Assembly: GCF_019097595.1 (NCBI RefSeq)
Contig: NC_080727.1
Location: 8,020,001-8,084,000 of the forward strand
DNA from: Hemibagrus wyckioides
Lineage: Eukaryota > Chordata > Actinopteri > Siluriformes > Bagridae
Length of the DNA stretch: 64,000 nt
Direction: 5' to 3'
Shown: positions 1-11,360 of the stretch, in pieces
Layout of the letters: each line of letters opens with the position of its first letter
Numbering within the stretch: position 1 is the stretch's first letter
Notes under the pieces: model-generated
Told to the model about the DNA's origin: nothing
The model's input: the letters and a program-made list of their open reading frames with translations, nothing else
The model's database searches: none
Made by a program: the position numbers and the translations under genes

Positions 1-1
1 A

Positions 2-676
2 CCTTTGGTCACTCGTGCCAATGCCAAACGTCGGTTTCAATGGTGCCAGCAGCGAAAATCTTGGGCTGTGGACAATGTGAAACATGTATTGTTCTCTGAT
101 GAGTCCACCTTCACTGTCTTTCCCACATCCGGGAGAGTTACGGTGTGGAGAAGCCCCAAAGAAGCGTACCACTCAGACTGTTGCATGCCCAGAGTGAAAC
201 ACGCGGGTGGATCAGTGATGGTTTGGGCTGCAATATCATGGCATTCCCTAGGCCCAATATTTGTGCTAGATGGTCGCGTCACTGCCAAGGACTACCGAAC
301 CATTCTGGAGGACCATGTGCACCCAATGGTTCAAACAGTGTATCCTGAAGGCGGTGCCGTGTATCAGGATGATAATGCACCAATACACACAGCAAGACTG
401 GTGACAGAGTGGTTTGATGAACATGAAAGTGAAGTTGAACATCTCCCATGGCCTGCACAGTCACCAGATCTAAATATTATTGAGCCACTTTGGGGTGTTT
501 TGGAGGAGCGAGTCAGGAAACGTTTTCCTCCACCAGCATCACGTAGTGACCTGGCCACTATTCTGCAAGAAGAATGGCTCAAAATCCCTCTGGCCACTGT
601 GCAGGACTTGTATCTGTCATTCCCAAGATGAACTGATGCTGTATTGGCCGCAGAAGGAGGCCCTACACCATACTAA
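2..676 (+). pseudogene. Tc1/mariner transposase, C-terminal two thirds (DD36E-type), with premature stop
   Basis: Cut-and-paste transposase fragment of the Tc1/mariner superfamily; it would cleave at terminal inverted repeats and insert at TA. The reading frame is open through the left edge, so the N-terminal DNA-binding region lies outside the window. Visible motifs are FSDES (first Asp), GGSVMVWAAIS, YQDDNAPIHTA (second Asp) and SPDLNIIEPLW (catalytic Glu). I count 36 residues between the second Asp and the Glu, rather than the 34 of classical Tc1, which fits the described DD36E (Incomer-like) group; that assignment is inference. The frame hits TGA at 629-631, where relatives usually have Arg (CGA). 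Beyond it the expected C-terminal tail continues in frame to TAA at 674-676. The copy is therefore inactive as read but otherwise well preserved, which suggests a young element. The matching terminal repeat follows at 698-728. Confidence 0.9.
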
Positions 677-697
677 TGAATTATTGTTGTCTAAAAC

Positions 698-728
698 CAG
701 GTGTTTCAGTTTCATTGTCCAACCCCTG
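698..728 (-). repeat. 3' terminal inverted repeat of the Tc1-like element
   Basis: The element ends ...TTGTCCAACCCCTG followed by TA (729-730), the expected target duplication. Read inward from the end, the repeat begins CAGGGGTTGGACAATG, a typical Tc1-like terminus. The left partner lies outside the window. Confidence 0.8.
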
Positions 729-730
729 TA

Positions 731-1243
731 TATATATGTATATATATACTGTATATATGAGTTTTTACTGTTTTTAAATCCTCTTTCATGGTCATATAAT
801 AAAATTAAAAACTAAATAAAACTAAATAAATAATTCAATTTTTAATAAGTTCAATTAAAAATCTACTATTTTACTAGTCTATTTTCAGTCCTTACATTCC
901 TGGAGGATTGAAATTCTTTGTGTTTAAAATGATACTGTATAGAAGCCTTCAGAGATTCAACTCATCTAGCTTAAATGAAATTAAACTCTCTAATTTTTGC
1001 TGCAGTTTCGTGCTTTGAGTAGCTTCTAAATTGCTTTTATACACTGATACGTGTGTTTCCCCTGGATCATGACTAAAATGCAAGCAGAGGAAAATTGTCT
1101 CTAATTCATCTGAGTTTACATTATATTTGCGTTTGGGTACTTTATTTAGGCTGGGTTCCATGTCATGCTCAACTACCGGTGTGAAACAAGATCCTGTGCT
1201 GGTTTTTGGCTGTTTCTCTGATCTGCGGATTTTACTATAGACA

Positions 1244-1280
<37 letters not shown>

Positions 1281-1618
1281 CAATTTGACCAATAGGTGGG
1301 TGTAAAGAGAAAGGTCAAAGAAATGGATTATTTTTTTAGTTCCCTAAAAAAGAACATGTCTGGGGAAAAGAGGATTTATTTGGTGGCTTTTCGCTTACAC
1401 CATAATATTTTTTGGTTATGAAATTTCTGACACTTTCTAGAAATTACTAAAGATTAACAATAAAATATTGTGTAGTGTGCAATTATCTAAACCTTTGATT
1501 AGGCATTCTGTGTTTTTCTTGCATCTGTCTCTGACTCTGTCACATGACAGAGACCATTTATTAAAATATTATTAAAATGTGATTTAGGTATATGGTGATA
1601 GCCGATATCTGCATATAT
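731..1618. other. AT-rich non-coding stretch with an (AC)n tract
   Basis: No coding sequence recognised. It holds an (AC)n microsatellite at 1247-1279. Open frames here are low-complexity artefacts of that tract. Probably unc5d intron. Confidence 0.5.
1247..1279. repeat. (AC)n microsatellite
   Basis: Uninterrupted AC dinucleotide run of about 33 bp. Confidence 0.95.
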
Positions 1619-1858
1619 AAAAAATATATTTATGTAAAATATTTATAGCTGAAGGTTCATCAGGCCAAAGATAACAATGTTTGGGGAAAAAATATATTCA
1701 TGTATAATATTTATTAAAAAATATTTATGTAAAACATAACATTTTATATGTAAAACATGAACATTTATATTATTAAAATATATTTATGTAAAATGTTTAT
1801 TAAAATATATTTATGTAAAATATTTATAGCTGAAAGTTCATCAAGCCAAAGAGAACAA
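1619..1858 (+). repeat. Direct duplication of a ~57-bp AT-rich segment
   Basis: A segment with ATATTTATGTAAAATATTTA followed by TAGCTGAAGGTTCATCA occurs at about 1619-1676 and again, with a few changes, at about 1803-1858. The sequence between consists of related ATTTATGTAAAA motifs, so the whole block looks like a decayed local amplification. Confidence 0.7.
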
Positions 1859-2459
1859 GAAGGGTTTTGATGAAAACAGAATGTTTTAGGATAACTGAAA
1901 AGAAAAGAAGAAAAGTCTGTGCTTGTCCTCTGCTTCAATTTCAAATCAGATGGATCTCAGAGGTTTAGAGGTGGTCTAGCTGATATGAAGCTTGCTGGAT
2001 TGATAAAAGACATCATTTCATTTGTCACCTACACAGCCATCCATGTACATACATGTAGACAATGTACAGCTTGCTTGCATGGCTCTGCTTGCCCATTTAC
2101 TGCATTCATTCCTTCATCTTCAATCATTTAAGCTCAGAGTGTGGTTCAAATGACTAATATGTTCAGGAAACAGAGCCAGCTAAATTTGCTAGGAAATACT
2201 GCAGCCATGTATGATGAAAAACACTATCTGTTGGAGCAAGCCGGATTGGACAAACATTCTGTGAGAGCAGGCTTGTGTGGGATTAAAAAAAGCCATTGCG
2301 CATACACACACACACACACACCTTCATTTCCGATTTTGTGGTAGTAATTTAAAAAGGCTAAGAAGAAGAAAAGAAAAACTTTTATTACTTCCAAATGATT
2401 TATTAAGACATAAACTAACCACTAACTGTTAAGCATTAAAACTGTGGTGTGTTATCTCA
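1859..2459. other. Unannotated intron-like sequence
   Basis: No gene recognised. A short (CA)n tract lies near 2303-2322. Small open frames show no family resemblance. Confidence 0.5.
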
Positions 2460-2656
2460 TCCGGAAAGGACCAGGGTCAGGGCAGGATTTTATTCCAATC
2501 AAACAGCAGCCACACCTGAGTCTATCGAAAGCCAAGATCAACTGATTAAACAGGCGGAATCAGGTGTAGCTCCTGATTGATTAGAACAAAAAGGCTCTCC
2601 TGTGTTAAAAGTTTTCACCAGACATTTATGTTAATTGCTTTTCCGGACTTTCCGGA
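2460..2656. mobile_element. Palindromic MITE-like element
   Basis: The outer ends TCCGGAAAGG (2460-2469) and ACTTTCCGGA (2647-2656) are inverted. Inner arms also pair: ATTCCAATCAAACAGCAGCC (from 2491) with the reverse complement of GGTGTAGCTCCTGATTGATT (from 2564). This hairpin layout matches an interspersed repeat common in fish genomes. A second copy near 55.2-55.5 kb is split by a SINE. Confidence 0.65.
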
Positions 2657-2713
2657 CAGAATTGTGTATGTAAGTGGACCATTGCAAATTTTAGTCTAGT
2701 TGATTTTAGTCTA

Positions 2714-2716
<3 letters not shown>

Positions 2717-2755
<39 letters not shown>

Positions 2756-2772
2756 ATGGAGAGAAAGAGAGA
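2717..2772. repeat. (GA)n microsatellite
   Basis: Pure GA run at 2717-2748, then interrupted GA-rich sequence. Confidence 0.95.
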
Positions 2773-3441
2773 GCTGGCTAATTAGTGACTGTCTATCTGA
2801 CTAGCAGAGAGGCATCAGCAGAATCCACCATGACTCAAGACATCACTATCATTCCATCAGTAGCCTACTGACAGAGATAGAGGGGAAAAAAGGTCTGCTC
2901 ACCACTTGACATGAGTGAAAAATGAAAAAAAAATGAAGCTGCACTGTACTGATTACATTTCAGTTGACTCCCGGTTTAGAGTTTGTAGTTTAAGGAGTGC
3001 ATGAGGAATTCCACAGCTCCTGAGTTGAGTGTAGGGGTGAAGTTATGTCCAATTGCAATTGATTTATTTCACTCCCACAGTTGGCCTCTCACCTGCTGAT
3101 TTATGGGAGTGTGTTTTGAGAATTAACAACATTATGACTTTGGAGCGGATCGGTGAAGATGTTTTCGTGTCCTTGTCGTGTATGAGAGTATTTCGAGGTC
3201 TCAAATCAGCAGACTCTCTCTCTCTCTGTCTCTCTCTCACTCTCTTTTCTCCTTCTCGCTCTCTCCTAGGTTTTAGATAATAATGGACAGCGAGGGATCG
3301 ATATTTCAACTGTCAACTTGTGAGTGGAAAAATGTGTTTCGTGCCCTGTTTGATGGCCAGAGAGAACTCTTTCATTCACAAGCTTTCAATTTCACTCCTT
3401 TCTCTGTTCCACTCCAAAGGTCCTGAAGAGCTTCTGGTTCA

Positions 3442-3479
<38 letters not shown>

Positions 3480-3630
3480 TTCTCTAGAATAGTGATTAGA
3501 TGCTTTTCTTTAAAGGCTCCTATAATGATGAATTATCTTTTGTATTCATATACACTCATAATATACTGATGATGACGATGATGATGATGATGGCATGCAG
3601 GTGTTCCAGATAGCCTTGAGATTCTGTTCT
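2773..3630. other. Unannotated sequence with CT tracts and (GAT)n
   Basis: No coding sequence recognised. It contains CT-rich tracts at 3213-3267 and 3448-3475 and a short (GAT)n run near 3567-3591. Confidence 0.5.
3448..3475. repeat. (TC)n microsatellite
   Basis: Uninterrupted TC run of 28 bp. Confidence 0.95.
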
Positions 3631-3832
3631 CTTTGTGTGGAGTCACACACAGCCTCTCCTACATCTCAGCGGGTTCTCTGGTTTCCTCCTACATCCCAAA
3701 AAATGTGCTGGTAAGTAGATTGTCTATGCTAAACTGCCCCTGAGTGTGTGTTTGGGTGTGTAAATGAGGGAGTGTGTAAATTAGCATGTGTGAGAGAATG
3801 CGATGCCCTGGGGTAGACTGAAATCCCATGCT
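3631..3832 (+). mobile_element. Decayed DANA/mermaid-type SINE fragment
   Basis: It retains the family's core order: TGTGTGGAGT, then GGTTTCCTCCTACATC, then the AAACTGCCCCTGAGTGTG segment and a degraded GGTAGACTGAAATCC tail. The tRNA-like head is missing. Name by resemblance to the V-SINE superfamily. Confidence 0.6.
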
Positions 3833-4386
3833 GATTTGAGCAAAGTGTTCCTAGAATAGTTTCTGGATCCACTGCAAATCTTTGTCATAGTCTTTGAACT
3901 CCAAGGGCTCTTCACTTGTCTCTTTCAGTGATTCATTACAGCAAGTATTAGCATTTGTCTAGATCAAATTATATCAAATTCCTTGTATACAAAGGTCTAG
4001 ATAAGCAACTAACGTGGCTGACTTTACTCTTAACTTTTACTAATAATTCTGATGCTTTTTTTTTGGCATGCTACAAACCTTTCAAAAGAACCTTCAAAGA
4101 ACCCTCAGAAGATTCTCCATAGTGCAGGATAAAGTGGTTAGTGAAGATTAATGAATATTCATCATTTTATTATTATTTTTCGAAAACGCTGAAATTTGGT
4201 GGTGGTGCACTTTTAGAAGTGTTAACCTGCGATTGTAGTTTAGATTTCAGCCATGGTAGAGGATTATTTCAGACTGGCAATTCAGAAGCAGTCAGCACCG
4301 CTTTTGTATCTAGGGTTATGAAACCCTAATCTTAAGCCGGATTAGCAGTGCATTTGTGTGTACACAAACTATCCTGTGTTGCAATT
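3833..4386. other. Unannotated sequence upstream of the satellite
   Basis: No gene or recognisable repeat found apart from ordinary intron-like sequence. Confidence 0.45.
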
Positions 4387-4584
4387 TTATGACTAGAATG
4401 ACTAGAATGTTATGACTAGAATGTTATGAGTAGAATATTATGACTAGAATGTTATGAGTAGAATATTATGAGTAGAATATTATGACTAGAATGTTATGAC
4501 TAGAATGTTATGGCTATGTTAGAATGTTATGAGTAGAATATTATGACTAGAATATTATGAGTAGAATATTATGAGTAGAATATT

Positions 4585-5172
4585 ATGACTAGAATGTTAT
4601 GACTAGATTGTTATGAGTAGAATATTATGAGTAGAATATTATGACTAGAATGTTATGACTAGATTGTTATGAGTAGAATATTATGACTAGAATGTTATGA
4701 CTAGAATGTTATGACTAGATTGTTATGACTAGAATGTTATGAGTAGAATATTATGACTAGAATGTTATGACTAGAATGTTATGAGTAGAATGTTATGACT
4801 AGATTGTTATGAGTAGAATATTATGAGTAGAATATTATGACTAGAATGTTATGACTAGATTGTTATGAGTAGAATATTATGACTAGAATGTTATGACTAG
4901 AATGTTATGACTAGATTGTTATGACTAGAATGTTATGAGTAGAATATTATGACTAGAATGTTATGACTAGAATGTTATGAGTAGAATGTTATGACTAGAT
5001 TGTTATGAGTAGAATATTATGAGTAGAATATTATGACTAGAATGTTATGACTAGATTGTTATGAGTAGAATATTATGACTAGAATGTTATGACTAGAATG
5101 TTATGACTAGATTGTTATGACTAGAATGTTATGAGTAGAATATTATGACTAGAATGTTATGACTAGAATGTT
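4585..5172 (+). repeat. 196-bp higher-order repeat (3 copies of 14 monomers)
   Basis: The variant pattern repeats every 196 bp: 4585-4780, 4781-4976 and 4977-5172. The last two copies are identical base for base over 196 bp, and the first differs from them at one position. A fourth copy starts at 5173 and breaks after about 30 bp. This indicates recent unequal exchange in blocks of 14 monomers. Confidence 0.9.
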
Positions 5173-5800
5173 ATGAGTAGAATGTTATGACTAGATTGTT
5201 ATGACGAATGTTATGAGTAGAATATTATGACTAGAATGTTATGAGTAGAATGTTATGACTAGATTGTTATGACTAGAATGTTATAAGCAGATTGTTATGA
5301 CTAGAATATTATGACTAGAATGTTATGACTAGAATGTTATGACTAGAATATTATGACTAGAATGTTATGACTAGAATGTTATGAGTAGAATATTATGACT
5401 AGATTGTTATGACTAGAATGTTATGAGTAGAATATTATGACTAGAATGTTATGACTAGAATGTTATAAGCAGATTGTTATGACTAGAATATTATGACTAG
5501 AATATTATGACTAGAATGTTATGAGTAGAATATTATGACTAGAATGTTATGACTAGAATGTTATGAGTAGAATATTATGACTAGAATGTTATGAGTAGAA
5601 TGTTATGACTAGATTGTTATGACTAGAATGTTATAAGTAGATTGTTATGACTAGAATATTATGACTAGAATGTTATGACTAGATTGTTATGAGTAGAATA
5701 TTATGACTAGAATGTTATGACTAGATTGTTATGACTAGAATATTATGACTAGAATGTTATGAGTAGAATATTATGACTAGATTGTTATGACTAGAATATT

Positions 5801-6934
5801 ATGAGTAGAATATTATGACTAGAATGTTATGACTAGAATGTTATGACTAGAATATTATGACTAGAATGTTATGACTAGAATATTATGAGTAGAATATTAT
5901 GACTAGAATGTTATGACTAGAATATTATGAGTAGAATATTATGACTAGAATGTTATGACTAGAATGTTATGACTAGAATATTATGACTAGAATGTTATGA
6001 CTAGAATATTATGAGTAGAATATTATGACTAGAATGTTATGACTAGAATGTTATGACTAGAATATTATGAGTAGAATATTATGACTAGAATGTTATGAGT
6101 AGAATATTATGACTAGAATGTTATGACTAGAATGTTATGACTAGAATATTATGACTAGAATGTTATGACTAGAATATTATGAGTAGAATATTATGACTAG
6201 AATGTTATGACTAGAATATTATGACTAGAATGTTATGACTAGATTGTTATGAGTAGAATATTATGACTAGAATGTTATGACTAGATTGTTATGACTAGAA
6301 TGTTATAAGTAGAATATTATGACTAGAATGTTATGACTAGAATGTTATGAGTAGAATGTTATGAGTAGAATATTATGACTAGATTGTTATGACTAGAATG
6401 TTATAAGTAGAATATTATGACTAGAATGTTATGACTAGAATATTATGAGTAGAATATTATGACTAGAATGTTATGACTAGAATATTATGAGTAGAATATT
6501 ATGACTAGAATGTTATGACTAGAATGTTATGACTAGAATATTATGACTAGAATGTTATGACTAGAATATTATGAGTAGAATATTATGACTAGAATGTTAT
6601 GACTAGAATGTTATGACTAGAATATTATGAGTAGAATATTATGACTAGAATGTTATGACTAGAATGTTATGAGTAGAATATTATGACTAGAATGTTATGA
6701 CTAGAATGTTATGACTAGAATATTATGACTAGAATGTTATGACTAGAATATTATGAGTAGAATATTATGACTAGAATGTTATGACTAGAATATTATGACT
6801 AGAATGTTATGACTAGATTGTTATGAGTAGAATATTATGACTAGAATGTTATGACTAGATTGTTATGACTAGAATGTTATAAGTAGAATATTATGACTAG
6901 AATGTTATGACTAGATTGTTATGAGTAGAATGTT
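5801..6934 (+). repeat. ~560/574-bp higher-order duplication within the satellite
   Basis: The monomer-variant order of about 5801-6090 recurs at 6361-6650 (shift 560 = 40 monomers). After one extra monomer the match continues with shift 574, for example 6283-6330 against 6857-6904. It is a second, longer period distinct from the 196-bp one. Confidence 0.8.
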
Positions 6935-7346
6935 ATAAGTAGATTGTTATGACTAGAATATTATGACTAGAATATTATGACTAGAATATTATGACTAGAA
7001 TGTTATGACTAGAATATTATGACTAGAATATTATGACTAGAATGTTATGACTAGAATGTTATGAGTAGAATATTATGACTAGAATGTTATGACTAGAATG
7101 TTATGACTAGAATATTATGAGTAGAATATTATGACTAGAATGTTATGACTAGATTGTTATGAGTAGAATATTATGACTAGAATGTTATGACTAGAATGTT
7201 ATGACTAGATTGTTATGAGTAGAATATTATGACTAGAATGTTATGACTAGATTGTTATGACTAGAATGTTATGAGTAGAATGTTATGACTAGATTGTTAT
7301 GACTAGAATGTTATGAGTAGAATATTATGACTAGAATGTTATGACT

Positions 7347-7520
7347 GTGTTAGAATGTTATGACTAGAATGGCTAGAATGTTATAACTGTTTAAATGTTA
7401 TGACTAGAATGTTATAGCTTTGTTAGAATGTTATGACTAAAATGTTATGATTATGTTGGGATTTTACGACTAGAATGATTAGAATGTTATGAATGTTTTG
7501 ACTAGAATGACTAAAATATT
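7347..7520 (+). repeat. Degenerate edge of the 14-bp satellite
   Basis: Irregular monomers with insertions such as CTGTGTTAGAATG and GGCTAGAATG show loss of homogeneity at the array edge. Confidence 0.8.
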
Positions 7521-7620
7521 CAGTTCAATTCAATTTTATTTGTATAGCACTTTAAACAATGGACATTGTCTCAAAGCAGCTTTACAGGACATAAGAAACA
7601 AAAAACATAGTGCAAAAAGT
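7521..7620 (+). mobile_element. Interspersed fish repeat inserted in the satellite edge
   Basis: Starts CAGTTCAATTCAATTTTATT and runs through TGTATAGCACTTTAAACAAT and CAAAGCAGCTTTACAG. A second copy is at 12196-12270. It is a familiar dispersed teleost sequence of uncertain class, here splitting the degenerate satellite tail. Confidence 0.7.
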
Positions 7621-7676
7621 CTTAGATATCCTGAATATTATGAGTGTTAGAATGTTATAAATAGAATGACTCGAAT

Positions 7677-7906
7677 GTTATGACTGTGTTAGAATGTTGT
7701 GACTAGAATGGTTATGACTGTGTTAGAATGTTGTGACTAGAATGGTTATGACTGTGTTAGAATGTTGTGACTAGAATGGTTATGACTGTGTTAGAATGTT
7801 GTGACTAGAATGTTATGACTGTGTTAGAATGTTGTGACTAGAATGTTATGACTGTGTTAGAATGTTGTGACTAGAATGTTATGACTGTGTTAGAATGTTG
7901 TAACTA
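7677..7906 (+). repeat. 33/34-bp minisatellite derived from the satellite
   Basis: Seven or so tandem copies of a unit combining GTTATGACTGTGTTAGAATG with TTGTGACTAGAATG. Early copies are 34 bp (extra G) and later copies 33 bp. The unit is a compound of satellite monomers that re-amplified. Confidence 0.9.
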
Positions 7907-8340
7907 ATGCTGTGTGCTGTAGCAAGGAGAAAATATGTGACAATGAAAAAAATGTGAAAAAATCAACAAACGGCTGGTCAACTAGACAACAAATTTAATA
8001 AAACCCAAAAAATTAGAAAGCCATGAAAGACGACCTGCAGAATACATACTCAGGCGCAGAACAGCAGACCTGAACACGTGAAAAGTTGAGACAAGCCATT
8101 TTTTTAAAGCAATAGTGCACTGTATTTATCCAAACACTGTTGTTGATGGTGCAAATATGGAAATAGGAAGAAGGTTAAGTCATGGTCTAGGGATGTATAG
8201 TGTGAAAGGTCGGATTATGAACAGCCAGGATTAATTCTTAACCCCAGGTAAAGAATGAGTTTATGATGACCCTGGGTTAGTAGTAGTAGTAGTAGTAAAT
8301 GTCTATTGAATATTCTTGTACAACTACTTCTCTAACTGAG

Positions 8341-8381
<41 letters not shown>

Positions 8382-8589
8382 TTTTGTATTCCTGATCTGT
8401 TTTCGAGGTCTTTGCAGGTCCTTTGAGAAGCTGATGATGGGCCAACAAGAAGACGAAATAGAGGAATGCCGTCCCGTCTTTGTACTCAGGGAATGAAGGA
8501 AATATCACTTCTCTAAGTGCCACATTCATTCTAATTAAAGCCCTACCCCGTGATGATGCATCCAACATGCAACCACGTAACTGAAGCAG
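7907..8589. other. Unannotated, with (TAG)n and (TC)n tracts
   Basis: No coding sequence recognised. (TAG)n at about 8278-8297 and (TC)n at 8347-8378. The open frames across the TC tract are low-complexity artefacts. Confidence 0.5.
8347..8378. repeat. (TC)n microsatellite
   Basis: Uninterrupted TC run of about 32 bp. Confidence 0.9.
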
Positions 8590-9370
8590 CTTTTAAACAC
8601 CTGGCAATACAGCTGAGAATCGGGGGTTCATTTTTCCACAGTTATTGGTAGCCACGTTGCCCTCTGAGAGCTCTACAGCTTTGATGTCACACATGAAGAT
8701 GAAAGAGTCGAGATCTGAGGTCGCAGCTGTTTAGGAATAAGAGAGAATATCTAACCTTTGGGATTGCACGAGGATCAAACTGAATCACAAAGCACCTAGA
8801 GCCGTTGGGGCGATGGCCAAAATGGCTTTCAAGTAGCAGAGACACAGAGAGATTAAGGCAAGCAGATGCTTAAAACTGTTACAGGTTATGGTTGCATCAT
8901 CATAAGTAAAGTGCGAAGTGAGACATCGACAACTCTTTGGTTTTCTTTTTCTTGAATCAGTGCTAATCTTGGCACTCAAACAAGGCACCTAGCCAAACAG
9001 GTCAATACAATTAATGTCAGGCACAACAGCTCATAATATTGTCAAGCTGGAGCTGAAATCAATCGACATTCATTCATAGAGGAAGTGAAAGTGACAGAAA
9101 CGCAATTACAGAATTGTGCCGTGCTCAATTAAGCCCCAGTTTGCTTGATGTCTCTCTATATCATTTTGCTGCTCTTCACACTCACGTTTGAAGACACTGT
9201 GACCACTTTCACCAAAAAGCTCTTTAAAGAAACGAACTTTGACAGGCGACTGATGCTTAATCCTACTCAGTGAGATGTTCATGACTTAAATAATTACAAA
9301 CTGTTTTGGCCTCATCAGACAGAATGATTAATTGTGTTACACAGAGAAACGTGCACAGTGCAATTATGGG
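8590..9370. other. Repeat-free intronic stretch, candidate conserved non-coding element
   Basis: High-complexity sequence without any recognised repeat family. It contains AT-core, homeodomain-like motifs such as CAATTA and AATTAAG. That fits regulatory DNA in an intron of an axon-guidance gene, but conservation cannot be judged from one sequence. Confidence 0.25.
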
Positions 9371-10924
9371 TTTTCAATGATCTTGGGATTTTATTTTTTT
9401 TTCTTTTCCCTCGTCATGACTGATTGTAGTCATCTCTGCAGTGACAGATAATATGGCACTTTAATTTCCGCAGTGGGGCATCGGTTTTCATTACGCTAAG
9501 CTTATTACTCATCAGTGTTGATCTCATGACTTGGGTGATAACAACCATCACAACTTTCTTTAAACGGAGGAGAAAAAAAGAGGTCAGAACAAATGAAACC
9601 GTCTCATCATAGTGGAGCTGGTGACCTTTAAAGAGTGAAAAAATCACACTGGGAAAAGCACTGTTTTGTAGTTTTGAGAGGAAAAAACCAGTTAAGCCAA
9701 AAGGGTGAGAGAAAGATATGATCAATGATCTGGTGAGATTTCTCCCATTTATTATTATTTATTCTGTTCAATGGCTCAACCAGGAAGTGATTATGGTTCT
9801 ACTGTTTTTATTTGCTCGACCTTTACGTTAAGACTACAAAAGTAGCCACATCTCCCCTGAACAACCCATAAAGGCGGCCATTTTGAAAGAAATCCATGTC
9901 TACTATTCAAACAGAGAGCATTTTCCCTTGACAGGAAAGCTAACATTGGTTCTGGTCAGCTTTATTTTATGGTTTTCTACCTCAGATTTAATGCAGGAAC
10001 CATGTTGGCAACCATTTTAGTAGCAGGATCAGGATCAGAGACACATAGACCAAAAAAGGTGCCATGTTGGCTCTAGTGACTGTTGATTAGCCCCAGTGGC
10101 ATTTCCCCCCCACAAAATCATACCCTGCAGTCATTTTGGCACTGTTTCCAACATGACAGATGGCACATTTAACTACATTTTCATCTGTTTTCAGCTGGCA
10201 AGGATAGTTAAAAACCTGGGTTCTGGCATGCTGGGACACTGGTCAAACCTATGGATAGCATAAAAGTGTGACTCCCAACTGTGGGTCTTCAGGCTATTTT
10301 TTCATTTCATGTCATCCTTTTGCAAAAAAACAAAGTTCTGAAACTATCCCCAAACTTCCTTCACACCTGCTTTTAAACTCTTAGTGCTCTATAAAATCAG
10401 ATATTAGAGTTGTTAAGCTGAGGTGAAACCAAAACAATCAATGTGTGAGGAAAACATGTCAGAAAATCAGGGGTTACACATTTGAGGACGTAGCTGACCG
10501 CACTGTTTAAAGTGTATAAAATGTGCATTTAACCCTGGAAAGGTTAAACATTAAAAAAAATTCTATTTCTTGCTGAAAATCTACACTTCAGCTATGCCAA
10601 ATCCTTAATTACTGCTGCAGCAATGTCTGAGACAATGAAGCATCTTCCTATGCTAACCAGAACTTTTGTTGTTTTACAGTACAAAAGCTCTGTATGAAAC
10701 CTAAGCTGTTACTTGGATTCATAGCAACTGGCTGTTGGGTTAAATATCTACTATAGTGCTGCATTTTCCATTTTTGTTTGAAAGTACACCGAGTGCGTTT
10801 TGACTACCACTTCTCACTTGCTTCTCACCCAGGCTTTTGATTTTCTGTTCTTTATTTTTTTCTGTGTTTCAAATGGAATTTTTTTTCCCACATACACAAC
10901 TGTACACCAACATGCTGTGAAATA
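9371..10924. other. Unannotated intron-like sequence
   Basis: No gene or named repeat recognised. CCATGTTGG-type words recur at 9.9-10.1 kb (near 9877, 10001 and 10060), perhaps an old repeat. Confidence 0.45.
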
Positions 10925-11360
10925 CTTTTTGACTGTCTGTATGTCACAGCGTGCAACGTCACAAACCCCACTTCGAAGCAGCCACAAATTTAGTCGCCTC
11001 AGTCTACAATCTCCCAGCAGCCACCAGCGCTCCCACGTTCTTACCAGTTCTCCATTTTGTATGTTTAGATTTCCTCTTTTAACTTGAACACTGAACTTTG
11101 CCTGTTTTGACTTTGCTTTTGGATTTTGGATTACGGTTCTTATGTATGTTCCATTACTTTTGCATGTTCCCAAATTTTTGACCCTTTTTGGTGATATTAT
11201 TTTCTCATTAGCTGTTTTTTTTTTGGTTTCCTGCATTTTTCTATTCAACTATCCTTTGGAACTGTTATTTTTTTTAAATTTTTGGAACAGAATTCTTTTG
11301 CACTTTGTTTGGTGTATTAAACTCTCCCTGCATTTGCATCCTATCTCTGTAGTCTGTTTC
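10925..11360 (+). mobile_element. Decayed interspersed repeat, same family as 45.3-45.8 kb
   Basis: CAATCTCCCAGCAGCCACCA and TACTTTTGCATGTTCCCAA correspond to CAACTCCCAGCATCCACCA and TACTTTTGCCTGTTCCTACG in the same order in the copy near 45.3 kb. The long T-rich, CTGTTTTGACTTTG-like body also matches. Class unknown. Confidence 0.5.

Larger units (their letters stand above)
4387..7346 (+). repeat. Satellite array of 14-bp monomers (~210 copies)
   Basis: About 3 kb of the 14-bp monomer TTATGACTAGAATG in nearly constant register. Variation is concentrated at a few sites: C or G in GACT/GAGT, A or T in GAAT/GATT, and the final G or A. GAGT monomers mostly end AATA and GACT monomers mostly end AATG, so the variants behave as linked types. 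Occasional monomers are shortened (near 5199-5212) or carry TTATAAG. The array lies in the same orientation throughout. It has no coding potential: the unit length is not a multiple of three and stops occur in every frame. It probably sits in unc5d intron 4. Confidence 0.97.

Noticed and set aside
4387..7346. CRISPR-like array
   Set aside because: 14-bp units follow each other with no unique spacers, and the host is a eukaryote.
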